From positions 79,535-143,534 of the forward strand of contig JAJONO010000001.1 in assembly GCA_021323535.1 (NCBI GenBank): 64,000 nucleotides of DNA, given 5' to 3'. The stretch comes from Bacteroidota bacterium. Its GTDB lineage: Bacteria; Bacteroidota; Bacteroidia; B-17B0; Aurantibacillaceae. Numbering within the stretch: position 1 is the stretch's first letter; every line of letters begins with the position of its first letter. Under the pieces are notes generated by a model, which saw nothing but the letters and a program-made list of their open reading frames with translations, made no database searches and had not been told where the DNA came from. The translations under genes and the position numbers were made by a program. This document shows, piece by piece, positions 1 through 9,539 of this stretch.

Positions 1-578
1 TCAACGAGTAACACTTCAAGGGCAAAAAGTATACCGGCAATAGGCGCATTAAAAGCTCCGGCGATACCACCCGCGGCTCCGGCGGCAAGAAGCAGGGTTC
101 TTTCCCTGTATGTTAACTTATAACGTTTCGCGTAATTGGATCCTATCGCAGAACCCGTACTAACGATAGGCGACTCTAAGCCTGAGGAACCTCCGAAGCC
201 AACCGTAATTCCACTCGTAAAAATATGCGAATACATCTGACTGAACGGAAGAAAACTTCCTTTTTTAGCAATGGCGAACAGGATACTGTCTGCACCCTTA
301 TTTAAATTTCCTTTGAAAAAACGTTGTGTAATAAAAACAGTAAGCGCGATCCCGAGTAACGGCAGTAAAAGATAAAGATATTTTATGTCAAAGCGAAGAA
401 GTTGTTCTTCCATCAAGTAATGGCGAATGGAGTGAACAAATAATTTAAGGATCACAGCGGCGAGTCCGGCGCTTACACCAACGAGAATACTCGAAAAGAT
501 AAGGAACTGTTTTTCGTTCAGCTTATCATGAATCCAGTCGATTCCCTTTTCGGCATAATTTAGTTTACGGAGATTCAT
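1..578 (-). CDS. ClC-family chloride channel/transporter, N-terminal part (runs off the window edge)
   Basis: Reverse-strand reading starts at CAT 576-578 (MNLRKLNYAEKGIDWI...) and continues to the window edge with GAFNAPIAGILFALEVLLV, typical of ClC channels. Confidence 0.85.
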   Translation of the reverse strand, partial: MNLRKLNYAEKGIDWIHDKLNEKQFLIFSSILVGVSAGLAAVILKLFVHSIRHYLMEEQLLRFDIKYLYLLLPLLGIALTVFITQRFFKGNLNKGADSILFAIAKKGSFLPFSQMYSHIFTSGITVGFGGSSGLESPIVSTGSAIGSNYAKRYKLTYRERTLLLAAGAAGGIAGAFNAPIAGILFALEVLLV

Positions 579-669
579 TATGAATAATAGTTCAAATTAG
601 ATTAAAGGGGGAATTGTAAAGTTAGCTTATTTGCTGAAATATTAACACCCTTATCTTTAGAAAAAAGAA

Positions 670-699
670 AGCCCCTTCTGATCACTACCAGAAAGGGCT
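670..699 (-). terminator. Rho-independent terminator-like hairpin downstream of the 728-1246 gene
   Basis: Stem agccccttctg / cagaaagggct with one mismatch; T-rich tract on the minus strand (rc of aaaaaagaaa at 661-670). Confidence 0.6.
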
Positions 700-727
700 G
701 TTCAGGGGACCTGGACATGAAAAAAAA

Positions 728-1246
728 CTATTTCAGAAACTTTTCGCCAAGATAGAGCTGGCGTTTAATGTTGGATGTATATTCTTCAGAATAGTAAAAA
801 CAACCCATCTGTTGGTTAAAAGAGATAAGGGCAATCGGAAAATCAAGAGCATCCTGGTCGAGATTTTTCGAAAAAGCAGTTTCTATTAATTCCGTGTCGA
901 ACTGAAAACGGAAGAACGCTTTTGCAAATTGCGGAAGAGAAGTATCAATACTGATAATACGGCTCACATATCCTTTTTTTGTAATACGAATACCGTAAAC
1001 CGTATTCTTTTTAAGATTGAATTTAAATTCATTTTTATCTTTTAGGGTCAATGAATCAACGATTTCTCCGTTATAAACCAGTTCTACTTTATATTCCCGG
1101 TCTTCTACGGCTTTTACTTTCAGTAATCTTCCGCTGATCTCGAGGCATAAAGAATCGCTACTTCTTTTTGGATTGTTTGCTTTGGCAGGGTTGCTTAAGA
1201 GGCTTAAACAAAGAACTGCGATAAGGGTTAAAATTTTATTTTTCAT
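728..1246 (-). CDS. Hypothetical secreted protein
   Basis: 172-aa ORF with signal peptide (MKNKILTLIAVLCLSLLSNPAKA). Confidence 0.75.
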   Translation of the reverse strand: MKNKILTLIAVLCLSLLSNPAKANNPKRSSDSLCLEISGRLLKVKAVEDREYKVELVYNGEIVDSLTLKDKNEFKFNLKKNTVYGIRITKKGYVSRIISIDTSLPQFAKAFFRFQFDTELIETAFSKNLDQDALDFPIALISFNQQMGCFYYSEEYTSNIKRQLYLGEKFLK

Positions 1247-1366
1247 GGTTGTTTGTTTTATAATGTAAAATTAGTTCAGGTTGCTTGCAGTTTATAGTTG
1301 AATTCCCGGTTAACCAAACAGATGTAAGATTTTTCGTGAATCCGTTATTTAATAGTTATTGTTATT

Positions 1367-2068
1367 TTAAAGAGGACAAATATGAATACCGGTTCCAAGT
1401 ACCAATGATGGGGAAACACGCTCGTGATACATACCGTTTATGTAGTTAACATGATAGTAAGCCGCGCCAGCTACATAGCTTTTCCAACTGATACGTTTTG
1501 TTAATTTCACGTATAACTCAAACCCAACTCCGATTTCAATAGTAGAAAGACGCACTTTGTTCCAATCACGTGCAGACTGATTTTCTTTCATTTCCACCAT
1601 ACTGTGTTCCACCTGTTCTTCGGTTTTTTGCGCCGCATAACTTAACGATGTTTCGTGCACGTATTGAGTAAAACCAAAACAGTTGAGCTGAAGAAGTTGT
1701 CTGTCGGGTGTTTTTGCATAATCTCCTGCAATGTTTCCTAACTCTTCTTCTTCCTCATCATAATCGATCTTATGTTTTTTTGTTCCTGAGAGATTATAAG
1801 AGTAAGATAGTTTACCTCCGCTTAGTTCCATTGAACGTTTTTGAAAGATGGGGCCGCCGCTGAAAGATTTTCTTCCTTTAGTGACATTGAGGTACGGTGA
1901 ATAAAATGCTCCGTGCCAGTTACCCGAAGAAAAGGTTTCTAAACCTCCTCCAAAATAAACAGGAGTTTTTCTCTTGTATGTTTGTGAGTAAGCCTGTCCA
2001 AGGGCTAACATCATCAGTAGTATTACAGCTACTGTTCTGATTGTGATTGTTTGTTTGTTTGTTTTCAT
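1367..2068 (-). CDS. Hypothetical secreted/outer-membrane protein
   Basis: 233-aa ORF with signal peptide and Gly/aromatic-rich beta-strand-like content. Confidence 0.7.
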   Translation of the reverse strand: MKTNKQTITIRTVAVILLMMLALGQAYSQTYKRKTPVYFGGGLETFSSGNWHGAFYSPYLNVTKGRKSFSGGPIFQKRSMELSGGKLSYSYNLSGTKKHKIDYDEEEEELGNIAGDYAKTPDRQLLQLNCFGFTQYVHETSLSYAAQKTEEQVEHSMVEMKENQSARDWNKVRLSTIEIGVGFELYVKLTKRISWKSYVAGAAYYHVNYINGMYHERVSPSLVLGTGIHICPL

Positions 2069-2262
2069 GTCCTTTGTTTTTTTATTTTATATTTTTTTTC
2101 GTGTTTTATTATTTGGTCCGTTTATGACATCAAAGTAACAGCAACTAAAAGCGGATATCATCTTGAATGAAGGCGTGTTATTTCATATGTAAGTTTTTTA
2201 TGAAAATGGTAAAATATTGATTCTGCCCCCTGGGAGCTATTGAGGCGCCAGAAGCCAGGTTT

Positions 2263-2540
2263 GACGCGGATTGTTCGAATTACGCTGATCTATTCAGAAA
2301 AGAAGTTCCGAATGCTATTTAGTAAAATGATCAGCATCAATTCGTGAATTTAGGGTCTTATTACTTTAAAACTGAACAAGAGTTTAACGCTAATGGGCGT
2401 GAATTTCGCCAATCTATTCCCGAAAGAAGTTCCGAATGCTGTTAATACACGATTAGGGTCAATTCGTGAAATCAGCGTCTTATTTACTTTAAGGTTTTAC
2501 ACGAATTGCGCGGATTACGCTAATCAATTCCTGATAAAGG
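2263..2540. repeat. Degenerate intergenic direct repeats (two copies plus partial third)
   Basis: aagaagttccgaatgct at 2300-2316 and 2424-2440; tcaattcgtgaa at 2337-2348 and 2459-2470; gtcttatt(t)actttaa after each; acgaattgcgcggattacgctaat follows. Confidence 0.75.
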
Positions 2541-2563
2541 ATAACAACTAAAAAGGTTTTAAT

Positions 2564-2590
2564 AAAAAAAACGCGATCATGTGAATCGCG
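2564..2590 (-). terminator. Rho-independent terminator-like hairpin downstream of 2665-2949
   Basis: cgcgat (2572-2577) / atcgcg (2585-2590) followed on the minus strand by a T tract. Confidence 0.55.
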
Positions 2591-2664
2591 CTTTTGTGTG
2601 TGTTCCTGAAGAATGGGGTTTCCAGGAATTTTGCAGCTTTATGGGCCGCTTTGTGGGGAACCGT

Positions 2665-2949
2665 TTAGTACGAAAACTTTGATGCAAGTACTTCCTTTAC
2701 TTCAAGGTAACTATCTATTTTATATCCTCTTCTGAAAGGAAGAATTTCAATTGTTTTATTATCACGAAGTGTTTCTTCTACAAAGAAGCCGTTCACATAG
2801 TATAAACGGGTTAACTGATCATTCTCTCTCTCTTCATCAATTACAATCCCTTTTTCTCTCAACAACTGAACCTGTTCTGCTTCATTCATTTTTGAAAATT
2901 CTAAAAAAGAACTCAGGTTTAATTCAGGTAATATTTGTCTCATTTTCAT
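2665..2949 (-). CDS. Hypothetical protein
   Basis: 94-aa ORF, followed on the minus strand by a terminator-like hairpin. Confidence 0.55.
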   Translation of the reverse strand: MKMRQILPELNLSSFLEFSKMNEAEQVQLLREKGIVIDEERENDQLTRLYYVNGFFVEETLRDNKTIEILPFRRGYKIDSYLEVKEVLASKFSY

Positions 2950-3047
2950 CTTCTGTGTTTATGGTACAAATTTCTTCACTTTAAGAGACCATTTCAATCT
3001 GTAAGTCTTAAACCATTTACATGTGTAAGTTTTTGTGTGTTTTTGTA

Positions 3048-5912
3048 TCATACCTCAAACTCCAGTAAGAATTCGGTCCCTTTGTTTACTTCGCTCTTTA
3101 CATCAATTTTTCCACCCAGTATTTCCACCTGTGTTTTCACCATGTAAAGTCCCATTCCTTTGCCTTCAATATGGTTATGGAACTTTTTATACAGGCCAAA
3201 AATCTTATTTCCGTTCGCTTCCATATCAATACCCAGACCATTATCTCTGAACGATAATTGTATCTTATTGTTAGTACGTGTGCTATTTATTTCAATCACC
3301 GGTTTCTGGTTGGGGTTACGGTATTTAATACTATTGGAAATAAGATTATAGAAAATACTATTAAGGTAACTCTTAATAGCGAAGAGTTCGTTGGCGTGCA
3401 TAAAATTAGTCTTAATAGTTATTTGTTCTTTTTCAATTATTGTATTAATACTTGTTTTTATGTCGCGTATTAGACCTGAAAAGCTTACTGCTTCTTTTTT
3501 CTCGTTGATCTCTCTTCTTACCTGCAGGATATAATTGAGGTCGATGATCACGTCGTCGAGTTTTTTTACAGAAAGTGCGAGTCCTTCCATACATTTTTTA
3601 AAATCATTTCCATTCATACTTGGAGAATTAAGAATGATATTCGATAAGCCAGTTATATTGGCAACCGGCGAACGGAGATTATGAGAAATGATGTATGCGA
3701 ACTGTTCGAGTGTTTTGTTCCTTTGAATCAGATCAGATGTGATCTTTTCTTTTTCAAGTTCTTCATATTTACGACTGGTAATATCTTCGGCCGCGATGAT
3801 GAGCCCTAGGATATTCTTAAGTTCATCATAAACTGGAAATGCATTAATACTGTACCAGTTCACAGTTCCGTCTTTCTGCGTAAAATCCTGTTCGTAGGTT
3901 ATTTTACTACCTCGTAATACAAGCTCATAACGGTTCCTTGATACGGCGTTCCTGTCTTTCGGAAGAAGCGAAATAAAATTACTTCCCTCTGCTAATTCTT
4001 TATGGAGCTCTTTTCTGAAAGTAATAGCGGCTTTTTGATTGTGAGATACCACTCTGAATTTTTTATCAAGAAGCACGTAAGAAATATCGGCGTTATCAAA
4101 AATGGTACGCAGGTTGGCTTCTGATTTACGAAGCATGTTCTCGGAGATTTTTCTTTCGGTAATATTTGTGGCGGCAACGCTCACTCCCATTATTCTTCCC
4201 TCAATATTCATAATAGGGTTTATTCTCACATGCAGCCATTTTGCCAGTCCGAATTCGTTATCGTATCTTATTTCGTAGTTCAGTGTTTTAGCTTCTGTAA
4301 GTACTTTACGAATGGCCTGTTTTACTTCTGTTTTACGGTGATTCGCCAACAGATCCACATAATTTTTTCCTTCCGCGATCGGTTCTTTAAGATCGCTTTG
4401 GGCAAGCATGACCGCGCTGCTGTTGAATGAAAGTATTTTAGCATTTTCATCGAGCAACACATAGGCAGTATCTGTATTTTCGAGAATATTCCTGAGATTG
4501 GCTTCGGATTTCTGATAGATCTCTTCGGCCTTTTTACGGTTGGTTATATCACTCATAGCCCCTACCATACGTATCGGAACCCTGTTTTCATTATAAACAA
4601 TGTAACCACGATCATACACATGCGCAATGTTGCCATCGGCCTTTATATACCTGTATTCTTCTTGCCAGAAACCTGCCTCAGGTTCGTTTATTTGTTTAAT
4701 AACCCCTTCCGTAACCCGTTTTACATCTTCGGGATGAATACGGCTGATCCAGGAATTAATATTAACTTCTTCTTCGGAGGTTTTATAGCCGAATAAAGTT
4801 TCATACCCTTCGCTCCAGTACAATTCGCTGTTAACAAGGTTCCAGTCCCAAACAGCATCATGTGTTGCGCGCATAGCCAGCTCATAGCGTTCGTTACTTA
4901 ATTTCAATTTCTTCTCCGCTACAAGACGTTCGGTAACATCATTGGCCAGTATTAAATGCGCGGGCATTCCTTCAAAATCAATATGGTCAAGGCTTATTTC
5001 CACATTAATAACAGTTCCGTCTTTTTTAACGTGTTCCCAGATGCCCCTGTTGCTTTGTGTTTCTGTTTTACTTCTGCTGTAATCCAGGAAACGTTGCCTT
5101 TCCGCATCCGGTCTTATATCCAGAGCCGACATGGAAAGAAATTCAGCGCGGGAATAACCATAATGACTTATCGCCGCAGTGTTTACATCAAGAAACTTAT
5201 AAGTATCTGCATCAATGAGCCACATTGGCATTGGATTACTCTGAAAAAGACTGCGGTACTTTTTTTCGTTAGAAACCAGTAATGTTTCATTTTGTTTTAT
5301 TTTTTGTTCCGTAATTATTCTCTCTGTAATATCATTTGTAATGCCGTCTATCCTTTCCAGTTTTCCATTTGCATTAACAGTAGGTATGATCTTATTTTCG
5401 ATCCATCTTATTCCATTATCCTTATGAATGATCCTGTAACGATTCAACACACGTTTTCCCAGTCGCAGGGATTCAAGCTGCAATTCCGCTATTACCTGGT
5501 CCTCGGGATGAATTACTTTTTTCCACAGACTTTTATCCGCAAAGAATTCAAAGGGTTCGTAGCCATATATTTTTTTACATCCGGCAGACATCTGGATCAG
5601 GTTGGAGCTAACCATATCCACTGAAAAAAGATGTTCATCCAGGTTCTCAAAAAGAATATTGAGTTCTTTATTAACAGCTTTGATCTTTTTTTCTGTTTTC
5701 TCACGTTCAAGAATATCTTTCTTTAACTGTTGGTTAAGCTCTATGAGTTCTTTTGAACTAAGATCGATCGATCTTTCAAGAAGTTTGTTCTCCCTTTCGT
5801 GATGATCGTAAGACTCGCTGATAACATTTAAGAGCGCTTTAAAATCAGGGGGAATATTGGCAGGGTCCTTAATGTGCTTTTGAATCTGCCGTTGAAGCAA
5901 TTTATTGATCAT
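3048..5912 (-). CDS. Multi-PAS sensor histidine kinase
   Basis: Repeated PAS/PAC modules (ITERK, DITNRKKAEE), H-box ISHNLRSPVANITGLS, N-box NLISNSIKYRNP, G-boxes DNGLGIDM / GKGMGLYMVKTQVEILGG. The upstream extension to 5966 overlaps the FIST gene; MINKLLQRQIQKHIK at 5912 is the likelier start. Confidence 0.95.
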   Translation of the reverse strand: MINKLLQRQIQKHIKDPANIPPDFKALLNVISESYDHHERENKLLERSIDLSSKELIELNQQLKKDILEREKTEKKIKAVNKELNILFENLDEHLFSVDMVSSNLIQMSAGCKKIYGYEPFEFFADKSLWKKVIHPEDQVIAELQLESLRLGKRVLNRYRIIHKDNGIRWIENKIIPTVNANGKLERIDGITNDITERIITEQKIKQNETLLVSNEKKYRSLFQSNPMPMWLIDADTYKFLDVNTAAISHYGYSRAEFLSMSALDIRPDAERQRFLDYSRSKTETQSNRGIWEHVKKDGTVINVEISLDHIDFEGMPAHLILANDVTERLVAEKKLKLSNERYELAMRATHDAVWDWNLVNSELYWSEGYETLFGYKTSEEEVNINSWISRIHPEDVKRVTEGVIKQINEPEAGFWQEEYRYIKADGNIAHVYDRGYIVYNENRVPIRMVGAMSDITNRKKAEEIYQKSEANLRNILENTDTAYVLLDENAKILSFNSSAVMLAQSDLKEPIAEGKNYVDLLANHRKTEVKQAIRKVLTEAKTLNYEIRYDNEFGLAKWLHVRINPIMNIEGRIMGVSVAATNITERKISENMLRKSEANLRTIFDNADISYVLLDKKFRVVSHNQKAAITFRKELHKELAEGSNFISLLPKDRNAVSRNRYELVLRGSKITYEQDFTQKDGTVNWYSINAFPVYDELKNILGLIIAAEDITSRKYEELEKEKITSDLIQRNKTLEQFAYIISHNLRSPVANITGLSNIILNSPSMNGNDFKKCMEGLALSVKKLDDVIIDLNYILQVRREINEKKEAVSFSGLIRDIKTSINTIIEKEQITIKTNFMHANELFAIKSYLNSIFYNLISNSIKYRNPNQKPVIEINSTRTNNKIQLSFRDNGLGIDMEANGNKIFGLYKKFHNHIEGKGMGLYMVKTQVEILGGKIDVKSEVNKGTEFLLEFEV

Positions 5913-5914
5913 AA

Positions 5915-7051
5915 CTATAATTCTGAAAATGTGGTAATGGTCATTGTCTGATTGTGAAGCTCGCATTTTGCAAAATTGAGCGTTGGGGCAATTTCACCAT
6001 ACGAGTAAAAACCGGTGATCGCTGTATTATTTCCATACGCCATTCTTATCGCTTCTACTTCTTCTTCCACGCGCTGGTTGAGTACCAGCTTTCTACCAAC
6101 ACAACTTATAAGCACAGCCAGTTCGGGTTTTTGCGACGACAGGAACAGGGAATTCTGCGCGGCGGTAAAGGCGCCTTCTATCAGTTTATCTGCGCTTGCC
6201 TGCATAAACCGGGTACTTACGCCCTGCGGCATATTTCCTGCAAAGGTGAGGCTCTTTTCGCTCTCATTTATTCCAAGAAGAGTTCTTACCGCAGTACTTC
6301 CCCATGTATTAAGTTTTATACTCATAGGGAACAATAGTCCTGAACCAGGTAATTCATTGGCATAATCGCCGAGATACATTTTATAAACATCGAGAGCTGG
6401 TTTATTGTCAAGTTCGTAAAGAACGTTTCCTTTTGAACGAGTAATTATGCGCTCAGGGCCAAAGGGTGTCCAGCCTCCCATGCTTCCATATGAAATATTG
6501 ATATCTCCGTAAAAACCGGTCACAACAATTTTTCCTTCAGAAGGAAGATCATTTAAACCAACCAGTGTTTTGTGAAAACGCGATCCGTCGCCGGCCATTC
6601 CGCCTGTAATCACCACCCCTTCCGGAAAATGCTCGCGGAGACCCTGAACCAGTTCGCTACCATTTACTTTCTGTCCGTCGGAAAGCACGAACACATATTT
6701 TAATCCTTTTGGATCGAAAGAAGATGCAAGTAATTTTCCCGCTGAAAAACTATTTTCAAGTTGATCTATATCTGCATGGGCCGTTTTTATTTTTGTTTTA
6801 TCGAAACGAATGGCTGTAAGTGAAATACTGTCGTCGTTCACTTCGGTGCCAATAATTTCGCCCGATGTTGAACTGGCTATAATCTGCGCGTTCGGAAAAT
6901 CACTTCTGATTTGTTCATGTAAACCTATTTCCCCTAGCATGGATGTTGAACCAAAAACAAGAACCAGTTCAAATTCCGAAGGGTGGAGACTGCTGCTTTT
7001 TAAAATTTCCCATCCTTTAGGACCGGAATATTTTTTTTGTAGAATGTTCAT
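5915..7051 (-). CDS. FIST N/C domain sensory protein
   Basis: 378 aa; SSTSGEIIGTEVNDDSISLTAIRF, FVLSDGQKVNGSELVQGL, AVLISCVGRKLVLNQRVEEEVEAI and ITGFYSYGEIAP match the FIST architecture. Confidence 0.88.
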   Translation of the reverse strand: MNILQKKYSGPKGWEILKSSSLHPSEFELVLVFGSTSMLGEIGLHEQIRSDFPNAQIIASSTSGEIIGTEVNDDSISLTAIRFDKTKIKTAHADIDQLENSFSAGKLLASSFDPKGLKYVFVLSDGQKVNGSELVQGLREHFPEGVVITGGMAGDGSRFHKTLVGLNDLPSEGKIVVTGFYGDINISYGSMGGWTPFGPERIITRSKGNVLYELDNKPALDVYKMYLGDYANELPGSGLLFPMSIKLNTWGSTAVRTLLGINESEKSLTFAGNMPQGVSTRFMQASADKLIEGAFTAAQNSLFLSSQKPELAVLISCVGRKLVLNQRVEEEVEAIRMAYGNNTAITGFYSYGEIAPTLNFAKCELHNQTMTITTFSEL

Positions 7052-7194
7052 GTTGTTTAAATAAATTATTACTTAGTGTAAAATTATCTAAACGTAGGGC
7101 GGATTTAAATCATACTATGACCTAAACCTTTAGCATGTAAGATTTTGGTGAAATTTGTAAAGCTTTTAAAAATACATAGGCCTTAAAATCAGTC

Positions 7195-9120
7195 TTATAA
7201 CGGAAATTCGATAGTGAATTGGGTTCCCTCGTTTACCTTACTTTGTACATTGATGGTGCCTCCCAGTATTTCAACCTGTGTTTTAACCATATATAATCCC
7301 ATGCCTTTGCCTTCGATGTGAGTGTGGAATTTTTTATACAGTCCGAATATCTTGTCTCGGTGTGCTCCCATATCAATACCCAATCCATTGTCTCTGAAAA
7401 TTAAACAGAGTTTATTTCCTTTCAGTTTACTTTCAATTTCAATAATACAGAGTTTGTCGGGATTACGGTATTTTATGCTATTTGATATGAGATTATAGAA
7501 AATACTGTTGAGATAGCTTTTAATGGTAAAAAATTCATTTACCTCCAGAAAACTTGTCTTCATGGTAATATTTTCCTTTTCGATGAGATTACTAATGCTT
7601 GTGCGGATGTCTTTTACCAACGCAGAAAAGCGCACCACTTCTTTTTTCTCGTTGATCTCTCTGCGCATTTGCAGAATGTAGTTAAGATCAATTATAGTAT
7701 CATCCAGTTTTTTCACCGAAAGCACAAGTCCATCCATACACCGGTCAAAATCGGCTTCGCTCATATCAGGCATGGTTTGTATCATGTTACTGAGCCCAAT
7801 GATATTTGCCACAGGCGAACGCAGATTGTGTGAAATAATATAGGCGAACTGTTCCAGGTTCTTATTGTGCTGTATCAGGTCGGTTGTCATTTTTTCGCGC
7901 TCCAGTTCCGTGTTTTTACGTTCGGTTATATCTTCGGTGGAGACAATGATTCCAAGAATATTCTGAGCCTCATCAAATACAGGAAGAATGCACACTTCGT
8001 ACCAGATCAATGAACCATTCACTGCAGGATAACTTTTTTCGAAGCCTTCTTTTACACCTTCTGCCAATACATTATTAACCACATCTGTCATAAAAGCCTG
8101 ATGCTCCACCGGAATATAATCAAGCAGGATTGTACCCTCCTTTAGTTTTTTACCGGTTTGCTCAAGGTAAACGCCAGTAGCGCGATGATTAAATGATACA
8201 ATATTGAGTTCTTTGCTTACAAGAACATATGCCATATCTGTATTATTAAAAACAGTGCTCAGGTTTGCTTCTGAGTCGCGCAGCATTTGTTCGGCAATTT
8301 TACGTTCTGTTATATCGCGGTAATTGATCACAAAACCATTCACACTTTCTTCCTGCAACAGATTGGTAATGGTTCCTTCCACCCAAACGTAGTTTCCATT
8401 CTTGTGTTTTACTCTGAACGATTCCCATAAAGGTGTTTCTGGCTGGCGGTTGGCTTCTTCAAAATTTAATTTCGCTTCTTCAACATCCGAAGGATGAAAA
8501 AAAGAGAATATGCTTCTGTTGATCGTTTCGTCGGGCAAAAATCCTAAAACGCGTGAAGCAGACGGACTCTGATATGTGATCTTTCCATCGGCGTTGATCA
8601 CTACAATAGCTTCTGAAATATTTTCAATGAGCGCCCTGAAGCGTTTCTCCTGATTGATGATCTCATTGTAGAATTTTTCTTTATCCTTTTCAGCGGAAAC
8701 TTTTTCGAGCGCGTTAAGTACTGCACTGGGTAAACGGGATAGCCTGTCCTTTAATATGTAATCATCGATCCCTTCTTTCATCATAGCCACCACAAATTCT
8801 TCCGAAACAGTTGCGGTAACAAGAATAAAAGGAATTCGTTTACCACTTTCCTTAAGGATCATTAAAGCATCGGTAGATGTGAATGACGGAAGTGAATGGT
8901 CACACAGTACAATATCAGGATCGAAATCCCTCAAGGCATTTTCATATTCGGCACGGTTGCTGGCCCATATGCCTTGAAAATTGATCTTTCCTTTTTTAAG
9001 TTCGCGTTTTACAAGTTCCGCATCAGTCTCAAGATCCTCGACATGCAGTATCTTTATAGTTTTATTCATGTTTAAAGGTGTTCCTGTTTTTACGGGAATT
9101 CTTTCAACCACCGAGGTCAT
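7195..9120 (-). CDS. Hybrid REC-PAS-PAS sensor histidine kinase
   Basis: REC at N-terminus (ILHVEDLETDAELVKREL...DIVLCDHSLPSF), PAS modules, H-box ISHNLRSPVANIIGLS, HATPase boxes. Start overlaps the upstream REC gene stop (ATGA). Confidence 0.93.
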   Translation of the reverse strand: MTSVVERIPVKTGTPLNMNKTIKILHVEDLETDAELVKRELKKGKINFQGIWASNRAEYENALRDFDPDIVLCDHSLPSFTSTDALMILKESGKRIPFILVTATVSEEFVVAMMKEGIDDYILKDRLSRLPSAVLNALEKVSAEKDKEKFYNEIINQEKRFRALIENISEAIVVINADGKITYQSPSASRVLGFLPDETINRSIFSFFHPSDVEEAKLNFEEANRQPETPLWESFRVKHKNGNYVWVEGTITNLLQEESVNGFVINYRDITERKIAEQMLRDSEANLSTVFNNTDMAYVLVSKELNIVSFNHRATGVYLEQTGKKLKEGTILLDYIPVEHQAFMTDVVNNVLAEGVKEGFEKSYPAVNGSLIWYEVCILPVFDEAQNILGIIVSTEDITERKNTELEREKMTTDLIQHNKNLEQFAYIISHNLRSPVANIIGLSNMIQTMPDMSEADFDRCMDGLVLSVKKLDDTIIDLNYILQMRREINEKKEVVRFSALVKDIRTSISNLIEKENITMKTSFLEVNEFFTIKSYLNSIFYNLISNSIKYRNPDKLCIIEIESKLKGNKLCLIFRDNGLGIDMGAHRDKIFGLYKKFHTHIEGKGMGLYMVKTQVEILGGTINVQSKVNEGTQFTIEFPL

Positions 9121-9533
9121 ATTTTATCAAGCATGGCCTGGGTCAGTGGTTTGTTAAGGAACACAATGTCTTTTGATATTTCGCCGGCCCTTTGTTTATC
9201 TTCATGATACACAGAAGATGTAAGGATCACCAGCTTTGGTTGTTTTACTTTTTGTTCGAAATTCTTTTTAAAATTCTCTATGAACTGAAAACCGTCCATG
9301 ATAGGCATGTTAATGTCTATGAAAAGTACTTCGGGATACACATGCGTGCATGTTTCGCCCATGGTAAGCATATTACCAAGAAACTCAAGAGCGCTCTTAG
9401 CGCTGGTATTCACATATATCTTTTTTGAAAAATGATTTGCTTCCAGGATCTTCTCATTGATAAAATTATCTAATTCGTTATCATCAAGAAGCATAACGTT
9501 ATTGTATTTATATTTAGGCTCTTTAATCTTCAT
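9117..9533 (-). CDS. Single-domain response regulator
   Basis: MLLDDNELDNFINEKIL, VLFIDINMPIMDGFQFIENF, LVILTSS, FLNKPLT. Confidence 0.92.
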   Translation of the reverse strand: MKIKEPKYKYNNVMLLDDNELDNFINEKILEANHFSKKIYVNTSAKSALEFLGNMLTMGETCTHVYPEVLFIDINMPIMDGFQFIENFKKNFEQKVKQPKLVILTSSVYHEDKQRAGEISKDIVFLNKPLTQAMLDKI

Positions 9534-9539
9534 AACACA

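Noticed and set aside
2751-5802. Many short plus-strand ORFs
   Set aside because: Antisense to the PAS histidine kinase and 2665-2949 gene; Phe/Ser-rich, no recognisable domains.
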